Part shown: piece after piece, positions 50,887 through 59,753 of the stretch
How positions within the stretch are numbered: position 1 is the first letter of the stretch
Layout of the letters: the number at the start of each line of letters is the position of its first letter
From: Paenibacillus dokdonensis
GTDB lineage: Bacteria; Bacillota; Bacilli; Paenibacillales; Paenibacillaceae
DNA: 64,000 nt
Direction: 5' to 3'
Assembly: GCF_004916975.1 (NCBI RefSeq)
Contig: NZ_STGQ01000003.1
Coordinates: 124,001-188,000 of the forward strand
Program-made: the position numbers and the translations under genes
Notes under the pieces: model-generated
Told to the model about the DNA's origin: nothing
Seen by the model: only the letters and a program-made list of their open reading frames with translations
Databases searched by the model: none

Positions 50887-53800
50887 TTATGAACGGCCTG
50901 CAAATGGAAAGCCTCCAGATTCATCGACGGCTGCTTGAGCAGAACCCACAGCAATCCAGGAGAGGAAGCCAAAGGTCTCAGCTCCGCCCTGTCTACGCAC
51001 GACTTCGATAAAGGCCGTATCCTCCCGTTGGGTTTTCAATACAGCATAAAAATCGGAATGGTTGCACATCGCGACAATCACATAATGATTACTTGGGTAC
51101 GGCTCCTGCAATGTAATTGGCACTTCTACCTGCATCTGGCCTTCTCCGATCCGGAATGAAGCAATGCCGAACTGCTGAACGCTTGGCTGCTGGGAAGCGC
51201 TACGTACTGGCGTGAATGCGAGATGGGCTGCAGAAACCGATTGGTGAGCCAGATGTCGGCTTTGGATAGACTGATCCTGAAGATGCCAGCTGCTTACGGC
51301 TCCCTCTTGCAGATGCCACTCCTGTATACTCTCTGCCTGCAGGTGAAGCGGACGAATAGATTCAGGTTGAATATGCGTGCTGCCAATCGAACCCGGCGCA
51401 ATCTTGGCTCCATGGACAGCGCCATCACGAAGTGCCTCCCCATGAATAGCGCCCGGAACGAGATGCCTTCCGCCAATCGAACCGGACTGGATATGCATGC
51501 TGCCGATTGAAGATTCCGCCAGCTTCTCAGCTGTTACAGCCCCCCGTCCCAAGGCTTCTGTATTCACCGCTTCACTGGTCAGATGCTGCTCTCCGATGAT
51601 GCCGGGCTGAAGGTGTTCTTCTCCCACCGATTCGGCAGCCAAATGCATGTAATCTACCGCTCCAGGAGCAATATGCCATTTCTGCACAGCCTTCACCTGC
51701 AGCTGCGCTGATGCTACAGATTCTTGCTGGAGATGTTCATTACTGATGGAACCCGGTGCAATCTTACCCGCAGTTACAGCTTCGGCTTGTAGAGCTTCCG
51801 CCGATACGGAACCCAGGGCCAGATGCACTTCCGTCACACTTCCAGTCTGAAGCTGACTGCTGCCTACAGCCTCAGGAGCCAGATGGTTCGTATTCACCGC
51901 TTCATCTGCCAGATGGTGTTCCTGTACCGCGCCTGCCTGGAGATGATAAGACGCAATCGCGTCCGATGTTAGCTGATGGCTGCCGACGGATTCGTAAGCA
52001 AGCTTACTGCTTGTTACAGCACCATCTTGAATGGCCACTCCATTTACCGAGGACTCTGTCAGATGGTGCTCCGCGATGCTTTCGGACTGGAGCTGCTCTG
52101 CTCCAACCGAATTGTCTGCCAAATGGCGCTGAACGATGGCGTCAGGACAAATATGTCTTTGCTGTACGCTTTTTTCATGCAGATGGATGGATCGCACGGC
52201 ATCCTGCTGCAGATTTACGCTTCCCACCGACTCCGCTGCCATATGAAGCGCTGTGACCGCGGCTGCCTTGATGGCTTCCGAGTTTACCGCGCCGCTCGCC
52301 AGATGCTTCTCTCCGATGATGCCTGGCTGCAGCTGGACTTCTCCGACTGATTCGGCAGCCAGATGCCTATTTTCTACCGCCTCAAGGGCAATATGCCAGT
52401 TCTGCACAGCCTTCTCCTGGAGCTGTGCTGAAGCTACGGATTCCCGCTGAAGATGATCATTCCCGATCGCGCCTGGTGCAATTTTATCTGCTGTTACCGC
52501 TTCTTCCTGCAGTGCTTCCGATGCTACTGACCTCGGGGCTAGATGCTGTTCAGTAACGCTTCCGGTCTGAAGCTGACTGCTTCCCACCGACTCCGCTGCC
52601 ATATGAAGCGCTGTGACCGCGGCTGCCTTGATGGCTTCCGAGTTTACCGCGCCGCTCGCCAGATGCTTCTCTCCGATGATGCCTGGCTGCATCTGGACTT
52701 CTCCGACTGATTCGGCAGCCAGATGCCTATTTTCTACCGCCTCAAGAGCAATATGCCGATTCTGCACAGCCTTCTCCTGGAGCTGTGCTGAGGCTACGGA
52801 TTCCCGCTGAAGATGGTCATTCCCGATCGCTCCTGGTGCAATTTTATCTGTTGTTACCGCTTCTTCCTGCAGTGCCTCCGATGCTACTGACCCTGGGGTT
52901 AAATGCTGTTCAGTAACGCTTCCGGTCTGTAGCTGACTGCTTCCCACCGACTCCGCTGCCATATGGAGCGCTGTGACCGAGGCTTCCTTGATGGCTTTCG
53001 AGTTCACCGCGCCGCTTGCCAGATGCTTCTCTCCGATGATGCCTGACTGCAGCTGTTCTTCTCCGACTGATTCGGCAGCCAGATGCTTATTTTCTACCGC
53101 CTCAAGGGCAATTTGCCAGTTCTGCACGGCCTTCTCCTGAAGCTGTGCTGGACCTACGGATTCCCGCTGAAGATGGTCATTCCCGATCGCTCCTGGTGCA
53201 ATTTTATCTGCTGTTACCGCTTCTTCCTGCAGTGCCTCCGATGCTACAGACCCAGGAGTCAGATGCTGTTCTGTAACGCTTCCGGTCTGTAGCTGACTGC
53301 TGCCAACCGATTCTGCTGCCATATGAAGCGCTGTGACTGAGGCATCCTGGATGGCTTTCGAATTCACCGATCTTTCTGCCATATGGATCTCCTGTACGAT
53401 TCCATGCTGCAGATGGTCTTCTCCGACAGATTCGGCGGCCAAATGCCTATTTTCTACCGCCCCGAGGGCAATATGCCATTTCTGCACGGCCTTTTCCTGG
53501 AGCTGCGCTGAGGCTACGGATTCCCGCTGAAGATGATTATTCCCGACCGCGCCTGGTGCAATTTTATCTGCTGTTACCGCTTCTTCCTGCAGCGCCTCCG
53601 GTGCTACAGACCCTGGGACCAGATGCTCTTCTGTAACGCTTCCGGTCTGTAGCTGACTGCTTCCCACCGACTCTGCTGCCATATGAAGCGCTGTGACCGA
53701 GGCTTCCTGGATGGCTTTCGAGTTTACCGCGCCGCTCGCCAGATGCTTCTCCCCGATAATGCCAGGCTGCATCTGGCTTTCTCCGACAGATTCGGCTGCC

Positions 53801-56331
53801 AGATGCCTATACTCTACCGCCCCGAGGGCAATATGCCATTTCTGTACGGCCTTCTCCCGAAGCTGTGCTGAGGCTACGGATTCCCGCTGAAGATGATTAT
53901 TCCCGACCGCGCCTGGTGCAATTTTATCTGCTGTTACCGCTTCTTCCTGCAGCGCTTCCGGTGCTACAGACCCTGGGGCCAGATGCTCTTCTGTAACGCT
54001 TCCGGTCTGTAGCTGACTGCTTCCCACCGACTCCGCTGCCATATGGAGCGCTGTGACCGAGGCTTCCTGGATGGCTTTCGAGTTCACCGCGCCGCTTGCC
54101 AGATGCTTCTCCTGCACGCTTCCAGGCTGCAGCTGCTCCGAACCAACCGTTTCGGCTGCCAAATGCCTAAATCCAACCGCCCCGTCTTCTATGGCGAGGG
54201 AATGAACAGCCCCTTCGGCCACATGTTCTTTGTTTACAGCTCCCTTGGTAATTTTCGAAGATGAGACGCTGCCGTCCGCCAGTTTGCTGGCCGTAATGGC
54301 CAGATCCTGTATTTTGTCCGTAGCCACGCTCTCGGGTGATAATTTTAATGAAGTTACTGCATGATCGGTCAGATGAACCGGTCCCACGATGGATGAGTTC
54401 AAATGCTTTGATTGAATACTGCTGGCAGCAAGCTGATCTGAAGTAACCGAACTCTTACCGAGAATATCCGTTCCGATAATTCCCCGTTGCAGATGTTCAG
54501 CCGCTATGGCTCCTGTACGAATATGGCGAGACAAGACCGCATCGTCTACAATGGCTTCTGATTCTACGCTCTGCTCTGCCAAATGCCGGCTGCTGACAGC
54601 CCTGGCTTGGATATGTTCACCTTGGACTCCTTCCGCAGCAATAATCTGTCCTCTGACAGAACGAGGTGCCAGTTTTTCTACGGTAACGCTCGCATTGGCT
54701 AGCTTCTCTGACGTAACAGAGGCGGACTGCAGTTGGCTGGGCCCGATCGCTTCTTCCGCAATATGTCGTTCTTCAACGGCTCTCTGAGCGATATGACTGC
54801 CCTGAATGGATGCCTGCTGCATATGCGTGGATTCCACACTGTTATCCGCCAGATGCCCCCCTTGAATCGCCCTTTTGCGAATATGCTCTCCTGCCACTGA
54901 ATCCGGTGCAATTTGGGATGAACGTACCGCTCCCTGCGCCAGATGACGGGTCTGAACCGCTTCATTGGCAATTTTACTGGGCAAAATGCTCTGGTCAGAA
55001 ATTTTGGAAGAAGTTACGGTCTGCTCTACGATATGGGCTGTACCAACGGACTGCTCTGCCAGCTTAACCGAATCAATGCTGTGATCGGCGATATGCACAG
55101 AGGTAATCTCTCCTGCTCCAATATGGCTGCCATGTACGGTTCCTTCCGCAAAATGGTTGCCTGTCACAGCAAAAGGTGCAATTTTATCGGAGGTCACTGC
55201 ACCTTGCTGGAGATGGCTGCTTATTACAGAACCATCTGCAAGCTGAACTGAACCGATGCTGCCTGGCGCAATCTGGTCGCTTCCAATTGCCCCGTCTGCC
55301 AGCAAATCTCCCGTCAGGGATTGACTACGGAAATGAGCCCCTTCGAGCGAGTTCTCCCTGATTTTCTCTCCGGTAATTTCTCCGTCACGGATCTTTGAGG
55401 AAGTCACGGATCCATCCGCGAGCTTGGAGGTGTCAATCGCTCCATTAACGAGATGATGAGCCCGAATGCTTGATCCGGCGATTTTATTTTCAGTTACAGC
55501 CTCATATTGAATTAATTCACTTGAGATTACTAACTCAGCAAGATGACGTGAACGGATGGAACCGTCCGCGATTTTATCTGATGCGATGGCCTGATCCTGA
55601 AGCTTCTCGGACGAGATGCTGCCTGCGCGGATCTTTTCCCCGCCAATGGAATGATCCCGAAGCTTGTTTCCGCTGATCGCGTGATCAACCAGATGCTCTT
55701 CCAAAATTGAAAACGGAGCAATTTTGGAGGAAGTTACGGCGGCGTCCGCTAAATGAACATGCGTAACGGCATAATCGGCGATAGCCTCGCCATTTACGGC
55801 ACCGGGCTTCAATCTGGCAGAATCAACGGCACGCAAGGAAATTTTGGAGGTGATTACAGCTCCATCACTCAAATCTTCCGTATAGATAAATGGCTGCAAC
55901 GTATCCGGAAGCTTCTTTTCCGCGAACTTTTGCTCCACAACCTGTTGCGGCAAACGAATATTGGCGGGTTCTTCCTCCTGTTCTGGTTTTTCCTCCATTC
56001 TGAGTTCTTCCTCTACTACGGCTTCTTCCACCAGTCTGGGTTCTTCCACCAGTCTGGGTTCTTCCTCCACTGCTGCCTCAGCGATACTTAAACTCTCCTC
56101 TTCCACTTCCACTTCTTCTAAGACCACCGCTTCAGCCTGCACGGAGATTTCCGTCTTCAGCTGAGGTTCCGTGATAATGGAGCTGATCCCGGCATGTGTA
56201 TCCTCGTTTTTCGGCTCGGGCGCCATGCTCGGCTTACTGATCATATCCAGCTCATGTATATCCGGATTATCCATCACATAGTAAAGGCGTTTGACCGGTC
56301 TATCGAACCGTTTGTTACCTTTCTTTTTCAA
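50887..56331 (-). CDS. Giant decapeptide-repeat protein with WIAG-like C-terminal tail
   Basis: 1814 residues from the TTG at 56331, which has AAGGGAG eight bases before it; an ATG 14 codons further up (56373) has no good site. Three parts: (1) ~155 residues, first basic, then very acidic (EEVEVEEESLSIAEAAVEEE); (2) about 155 decapeptides of the form [AS]-V-x-S-x-x-L-A-x-x, for example AVTSDKIAPF and SIDSVKLAEQ, with strict period ten; (3) ~104 residues, beta-rich, ending FGFLSWIAVGSAQ, like the WIAG-tail domain of Paenibacillus repeat proteins. No signal peptide, Cys nearly absent. The repeats should form a long beta-solenoid fibre. Flanking glycosyltransferases suggest it is glycosylated on the spore surface. 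Confidence 0.85.
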   Translation of the reverse strand: MKKKGNKRFDRPVKRLYYVMDNPDIHELDMISKPSMAPEPKNEDTHAGISSIITEPQLKTEISVQAEAVVLEEVEVEEESLSIAEAAVEEEPRLVEEPRLVEEAVVEEELRMEEKPEQEEEPANIRLPQQVVEQKFAEKKLPDTLQPFIYTEDLSDGAVITSKISLRAVDSARLKPGAVNGEAIADYAVTHVHLADAAVTSSKIAPFSILEEHLVDHAISGNKLRDHSIGGEKIRAGSISSEKLQDQAIASDKIADGSIRSRHLAELVISSELIQYEAVTENKIAGSSIRAHHLVNGAIDTSKLADGSVTSSKIRDGEITGEKIRENSLEGAHFRSQSLTGDLLADGAIGSDQIAPGSIGSVQLADGSVISSHLQQGAVTSDKIAPFAVTGNHFAEGTVHGSHIGAGEITSVHIADHSIDSVKLAEQSVGTAHIVEQTVTSSKISDQSILPSKIANEAVQTRHLAQGAVRSSQIAPDSVAGEHIRKRAIQGGHLADNSVESTHMQQASIQGSHIAQRAVEERHIAEEAIGPSQLQSASVTSEKLANASVTVEKLAPRSVRGQIIAAEGVQGEHIQARAVSSRHLAEQSVESEAIVDDAVLSRHIRTGAIAAEHLQRGIIGTDILGKSSVTSDQLAASSIQSKHLNSSIVGPVHLTDHAVTSLKLSPESVATDKIQDLAITASKLADGSVSSSKITKGAVNKEHVAEGAVHSLAIEDGAVGFRHLAAETVGSEQLQPGSVQEKHLASGAVNSKAIQEASVTALHMAAESVGSSQLQTGSVTEEHLAPGSVAPEALQEEAVTADKIAPGAVGNNHLQRESVASAQLREKAVQKWHIALGAVEYRHLAAESVGESQMQPGIIGEKHLASGAVNSKAIQEASVTALHMAAESVGSSQLQTGSVTEEHLVPGSVAPEALQEEAVTADKIAPGAVGNNHLQRESVASAQLQEKAVQKWHIALGAVENRHLAAESVGEDHLQHGIVQEIHMAERSVNSKAIQDASVTALHMAAESVGSSQLQTGSVTEQHLTPGSVASEALQEEAVTADKIAPGAIGNDHLQRESVGPAQLQEKAVQNWQIALEAVENKHLAAESVGEEQLQSGIIGEKHLASGAVNSKAIKEASVTALHMAAESVGSSQLQTGSVTEQHLTPGSVASEALQEEAVTTDKIAPGAIGNDHLQRESVASAQLQEKAVQNRHIALEAVENRHLAAESVGEVQMQPGIIGEKHLASGAVNSEAIKAAAVTALHMAAESVGSSQLQTGSVTEQHLAPRSVASEALQEEAVTADKIAPGAIGNDHLQRESVASAQLQEKAVQNWHIALEAVENRHLAAESVGEVQLQPGIIGEKHLASGAVNSEAIKAAAVTALHMAAESVGSVNLQQDAVRSIHLHEKSVQQRHICPDAIVQRHLADNSVGAEQLQSESIAEHHLTESSVNGVAIQDGAVTSSKLAYESVGSHQLTSDAIASYHLQAGAVQEHHLADEAVNTNHLAPEAVGSSQLQTGSVTEVHLALGSVSAEALQAEAVTAGKIAPGSISNEHLQQESVASAQLQVKAVQKWHIAPGAVDYMHLAAESVGEEHLQPGIIGEQHLTSEAVNTEALGRGAVTAEKLAESSIGSMHIQSGSIGGRHLVPGAIHGEALRDGAVHGAKIAPGSIGSTHIQPESIRPLHLQAESIQEWHLQEGAVSSWHLQDQSIQSRHLAHQSVSAAHLAFTPVRSASQQPSVQQFGIASFRIGEGQMQVEVPITLQEPYPSNHYVIVAMCNHSDFYAVLKTQREDTAFIEVVRRQGGAETFGFLSWIAVGSAQAAVDESGGFPFAGRS
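51202..55863. repeat. Array of about 155 30-bp (decapeptide) repeats
   Basis: The protein period is ten residues without visible slips, so the DNA period is 30 bases across ~4.66 kb. Coding-strand units have the form GCNGTNNNNAGCNNNNNNCTGGCN. Unit similarity is low except in the higher-order repeat at 52240-54080. Confidence 0.85.
52240..54080. repeat. 360-bp higher-order tandem repeat, about five copies
   Basis: Blocks of twelve decapeptides recur with period 360 bases, at about 52254, 52614, 52974, 53334, 53694 and 54054 (marker: the minus-strand coding of VTALHMAAESVGS). Copies look 90% or more alike. They reflect recent unequal recombination within the gene. Confidence 0.88.
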
Positions 56332-56394
56332 TGCTTTCGCTCCCTTCCTGACCGTATCATCCTTGGGCATCATATGCGTCAGAATAGGCCTTTG

Positions 56395-57552
56395 TCACTG
56401 TAAAACCAGCTTTTGCATCATTTCATGCCAGCGCTCTGCCGTATGCTTCCATTGAAAAGACTGTGCAACCCGCAAGCGGCCAGCCTGCCCTAAAGAGCGG
56501 CGTAGCTGTTCATCACTCAAGAGACGGATTAGCTCGGGTGCCAGTTCACTATCAAGGGAAACCTGCGGCAGCAAAACCCCGCTGACTCCATCCTCCACAA
56601 TTTCCGGAATTCCTCCTGCATCGGAGGCGACGACAGGCACAGCAGAAGCCATAGCCTCCACATTGACCAATCCAAAAGCCTCCCCTTCTGCGGATGGAAC
56701 AACAACAATATCTGCCAGATGGTACCAGTATGAAATAGCCGGATGGGCGATAAAGGGAATGAACGTGACATGATTTAGATAAGGCTCGGCTAAATCATGC
56801 AAATGCGCTTCGTAAGGAGTCCGGCGGCTAGAGCCGTAAAATGGACTTCCCACGATAAGCAGCATGACATCCGGCACAGCCTGAATCAGTTTCGGAAGGG
56901 CGGTAAGCACATGATGCACCCCTTTGATCGGCAATAATCTTCCGGCATACATTACGATGCGTCTCCCCTGCCATCCCCTGTCCATCAGCTTGGATTCACG
57001 CAAAGCCTCGGAATGGGGATTATAGCGCGGTATAAAATCAGGCAGGTTTACGCCAAGAGGATTGACGCTGATTTTATTCTTCAGGTTGGGATAACGCGCA
57101 CCAAGCTCTTTTTCCAGGTACACACTATTCACAACAATCCGATCCACAGACTGCAAAATACGTTCGGCGTTCCGGTGATCGGCATGAGGTGGAGAAATAT
57201 ATGTCAGTGAATGAATGAATATGACGACCTTCGCGTCAGGTATAGCCTGCTTAATCCGGCTGGCGAGAAATGGACGGTTTTGCACATCGATGATCCGAGG
57301 TTTCCATTCCTTCAAAGAACGGATTATTCCGGAAGCGTAGCGGGCTCCGCCCGGCAGACGGTATACCTGTATTCCTCCGTCGAGGCTCCCGATCACTGGA
57401 TGGTCTGGTTCCTGCAATCCGTAGATCCGGATGTCAAAGCCTTCAGGCACACGTGGAATCATCTGCTCTACGACCCGTTCAACCGAGCTGCTTCGGCCTG
57501 AAGGAATAAAAAATGTACCTGGTGTTACCACAGCGGCTTTTATCTTTTGCAA
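56395..57552 (-). CDS. Glycosyltransferase, GT4-like, paired with the repeat protein
   Basis: 385 residues, GT-B fold. AAVVTPGTFFIPSGRSSSVERV at the N-terminus, MYAGRLLPIKGVHHVLTALP in the middle, and VVPSAEGEAFGLVNVEAMAS with VPVVASDAGGIPEIVEDG as donor site. Start TTG at 57552 with GGAGG ten bases before it. It lies 63 bases before the giant repeat gene in the same direction, with no terminator between, so the two probably form one transcript. That makes it the first candidate for the enzyme that modifies the repeat protein. Confidence 0.83.
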   Translation of the reverse strand: MQKIKAAVVTPGTFFIPSGRSSSVERVVEQMIPRVPEGFDIRIYGLQEPDHPVIGSLDGGIQVYRLPGGARYASGIIRSLKEWKPRIIDVQNRPFLASRIKQAIPDAKVVIFIHSLTYISPPHADHRNAERILQSVDRIVVNSVYLEKELGARYPNLKNKISVNPLGVNLPDFIPRYNPHSEALRESKLMDRGWQGRRIVMYAGRLLPIKGVHHVLTALPKLIQAVPDVMLLIVGSPFYGSSRRTPYEAHLHDLAEPYLNHVTFIPFIAHPAISYWYHLADIVVVPSAEGEAFGLVNVEAMASAVPVVASDAGGIPEIVEDGVSGVLLPQVSLDSELAPELIRLLSDEQLRRSLGQAGRLRVAQSFQWKHTAERWHEMMQKLVLQ

Positions 57553-57624
57553 CGGCTGTTCACCTCCTGTCCAGTAAGCAGTTCCTTTCATGAGAAATCA
57601 GAAAAAAATTACCTTCTCATACTC

Positions 57625-57654
57625 TAGCCTATACAGAACTAGGGTACTCGGGTG
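57625..57654 (-). promoter_or_regulatory. Possible sigma-K promoter for the GT4/repeat-protein unit
   Basis: On the minus strand CACC (57651-57654), 17 bases, TATAGGCTA (57625-57633). One mismatch in the -10 (T for C) and 17-base spacing; weaker than the divergent site at 57712-57740. Confidence 0.3.
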
Positions 57655-57711
57655 ACAAATAGGGTTATCCGTCATAAAAAATAGGCGGAATACGAACGGA
57701 CAAACGTCCAT

Positions 57712-57740
57712 TACTGGTACGATGCATTCCGCATAGACTA
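57712..57740 (+). promoter_or_regulatory. Candidate sigma-K promoter for the YheC/YheD-like gene
   Basis: TACT (57712-57715), 16 bases, CATAGACTA (57732-57740). Exact match to AC-N16-CATAnnnTA, 93 bases before the start codon. Confidence 0.5.
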
Positions 57741-57833
57741 TACAACCAAAGGAATGAAACGCCACATGACAATGCTTAAAATGATTATTTTGGACGATGA
57801 AGGCTATCTAATTGAATGTAGGAGGGGAGAAAT

Positions 57834-58916
57834 GTGTGGTTTTCTCATGTCGGAATTCTACTGAATGCGGCCATGCACCGGGGCATTCCGCATGGAAGGA
57901 CCGGGCAGGAATCCCTTGCCAACTACGAGGAAGCCGCCCGCATTTACGGACTGCTTCCATGCTACATCCGGCTTCAGGATATCGATATGGACAGCGGTGA
58001 ATGCACCGCCTATTTACTAAGAGATAACATCTATACTCTCGTCCGCATACCTATTCCGCGCGTTATTCATAACCGGGCTATCTACCTGGATGCGGGTTCT
58101 CAACATAAAATCAATGCCCTTTTGGGTCAGGGATATGTTATTTTTAACGGCTTTAACCGCTACGGAAAAGATGAAATACATCAGCTGCTCAAAAATGATC
58201 CAGCCCTGTCGCCTTATCTCCCTGAAACCAAAAATGCCACATCCTCTTCCATTTCGGAAATGATGCGGCATTATGATGATATTATTATGAAGCCATGCGC
58301 AGGCAGCATCGGCCGCGGCATACTACGGCTGCATCATGCTGGTTCAGACTGGGAGCTTACCTATTCGCCAAGCGGAAGATCCTATGGCTGGAGGACAGTC
58401 ACATTACGCCAGAAGAAGCTCCCTGCAGTGCTCCGAATCCGCGTTTCTCAGGTTCCTTACCTCGTGCAGGAACGCATTGCCTTGGCGGAATTCAGAGACC
58501 GGCCGTATGATCTGCGCGTTTCCGTGCAGCGTGGAATAAGCGGAAGCTGGAATATTACAGGCATGTATGCCAAGGCTGCTTCCTCGCGTACCTTTGTCTC
58601 CAATGTTGCCCAGGGCGGGAAAGCTCTGCGTGTTGAAACCGTCCTTAGCGAAAGCCTTCCCGGTCTTTCAGCTGAAGCAGTCATTGCCAACGTGCGGAAG
58701 CTTGCATTGCAGGTTGCCGAAAAACTGGAACTGCATCTTCCCTATGCAGCAGATTTCGGGCTGGATATCGGTCTCTCAACTGCAGGAAAACCTTATTTTA
58801 TCGAATGCAACGGACGTGATCAGCGGTATGGCTTCTGTAAGGCTGGTTTGAACGAGCTCTGGAAGGAGACCTACCGTCAGCCCATGGCCTATGCCCGGTA
58901 TTTGCTCGGTCGCTGA
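57834..58916 (+). CDS. YheC/YheD-like spore-coat-associated ATP-grasp protein
   Basis: 360 residues. The N-terminal part (GILLNAAMHRGIPHGRTGQESLANY, PRVIHNRAIY) and the ATP-grasp part (DDIIMKPCAGSIGRGILRL, YLVQERIALAEFRDRPYDLRV, FGLDIGLSTAGKPYFIECNGRD in short pieces) fit the YheC/YheD family, endospore coat-associated proteins of Bacillales. ATP-grasp enzymes join a carboxylate to an amine or thiol; the substrate here is unknown. Start GTG at 57834 with GGAGGGG before it. Divergent from the GT4/repeat-protein unit, with sigma-K-like boxes for both in the ~280-base gap. Confidence 0.85.
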   Translation: MWFSHVGILLNAAMHRGIPHGRTGQESLANYEEAARIYGLLPCYIRLQDIDMDSGECTAYLLRDNIYTLVRIPIPRVIHNRAIYLDAGSQHKINALLGQGYVIFNGFNRYGKDEIHQLLKNDPALSPYLPETKNATSSSISEMMRHYDDIIMKPCAGSIGRGILRLHHAGSDWELTYSPSGRSYGWRTVTLRQKKLPAVLRIRVSQVPYLVQERIALAEFRDRPYDLRVSVQRGISGSWNITGMYAKAASSRTFVSNVAQGGKALRVETVLSESLPGLSAEAVIANVRKLALQVAEKLELHLPYAADFGLDIGLSTAGKPYFIECNGRDQRYGFCKAGLNELWKETYRQPMAYARYLLGR

Positions 58917-58943
58917 TGTCCATATCGCCCCGTCCACAAAGAA

Positions 58944-59753
58944 TCAGGGGTGATAGCGGACATCCGCAATGCCAAACCACTGAAAACTTAGAGAAGCCAT
59001 ATAAGCCAAGCAGGGAGCAATGACAAGCAGGATAATCGAAATTCCGTCCATCCAGGATATTTTTGAGGGATAGAAGTATGTTCTTGGACCTTTCCCGTCA
59101 AATTGCTTGGCTTCCATTGCGACGGCAACCCGGTGTGCGCGGCGGATGCTCTGGGACAGGAGCGGTACGGCGTACAGGCGGATATGCTCTGCTAATCCTT
59201 TCATTCCCTTCCCTTTTACCCGTGCCCCTCGCACCTGAAGTGCTTGCCTTCGGTTCAGAAACTCCTCCCACACCATCGGCAGCAGCCGGATGGAAGCCAT
59301 AAAGCTGTATGCAAATTTCGGAGCTAGCTTGAAGCTTTGCATCAGTGCATAGAAAAGTCTTACGGAAGAGGTCGTACTGACAAACAGCAGCCCTTCCGCC
59401 GCAAAGGCAATCGACCGGAAGCCCAGGTGCATGCCTCTGTAAAAGCTCTCTTCGGTAATGCGCAGCAGTCCCCACTGCCACCACAGGGTATCTCCCTTCC
59501 CAAACAGAACCATGGTGATGGAAGAAGAAACAAACAGCAGGAAGAACGGAATGACAAGCAGCAGCGTTTTCCGTAACGGAAAACCGCCAAGAATAAATAG
59601 GAGAAGCGTATAGACAATAGCCTGATCCATTGCGAAATCTATGTTTCGTGTCTGCACTGTGACGAAGAACAGTGCGACAAATAGAGCGAGCTTTACGGCA
59701 GGATTGGCATGCTGCAAAATCGTCGATCGAGTAGGAGTCAGCAGCTCAATCAT
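58944..59753 (-). CDS. ykoC: ECF transporter transmembrane (T) protein YkoC-like
   Basis: 269 residues with about five membrane helices. The EcfT coupling motifs are present as RQALQVRGARVKG and AMEAKQFDGKGPRTYF (A-x-x-x-[RD]-G type). It links the two ATPase domains to the S component. Overlaps ykoD by four bases. The order ykoE-ykoD-ykoC equals that of B. subtilis, where the complex imports a hydroxymethylpyrimidine/thiamine-related compound. Confidence 0.88.
   Translation of the reverse strand: MIELLTPTRSTILQHANPAVKLALFVALFFVTVQTRNIDFAMDQAIVYTLLLFILGGFPLRKTLLLVIPFFLLFVSSSITMVLFGKGDTLWWQWGLLRITEESFYRGMHLGFRSIAFAAEGLLFVSTTSSVRLFYALMQSFKLAPKFAYSFMASIRLLPMVWEEFLNRRQALQVRGARVKGKGMKGLAEHIRLYAVPLLSQSIRRAHRVAVAMEAKQFDGKGPRTYFYPSKISWMDGISIILLVIAPCLAYMASLSFQWFGIADVRYHP

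Noticed and set aside
51202..55863. Regular 30-bp periodicity reminiscent of a CRISPR array
   Set aside because: The period has no repeat/spacer alternation, the units code for protein in one continuous frame, and no cas genes are near.
50935..56403. Many plus-strand open frames across the giant repeat gene, some near-identical at 360-bp steps
   Set aside because: They are shadows of the minus-strand decapeptide array; the near-identity comes from the coding repeat, and none has a ribosome site or sensible composition.
57766..57864. Plus-strand 32-codon frame starting MTMLKMIILDDEGYLIE upstream of the YheC/YheD-like gene
   Set aside because: It resembles the first residues of a response regulator but stops within the next gene; spacing to AAAGGA is long. 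It may be a leader peptide, but there is no support beyond the frame.
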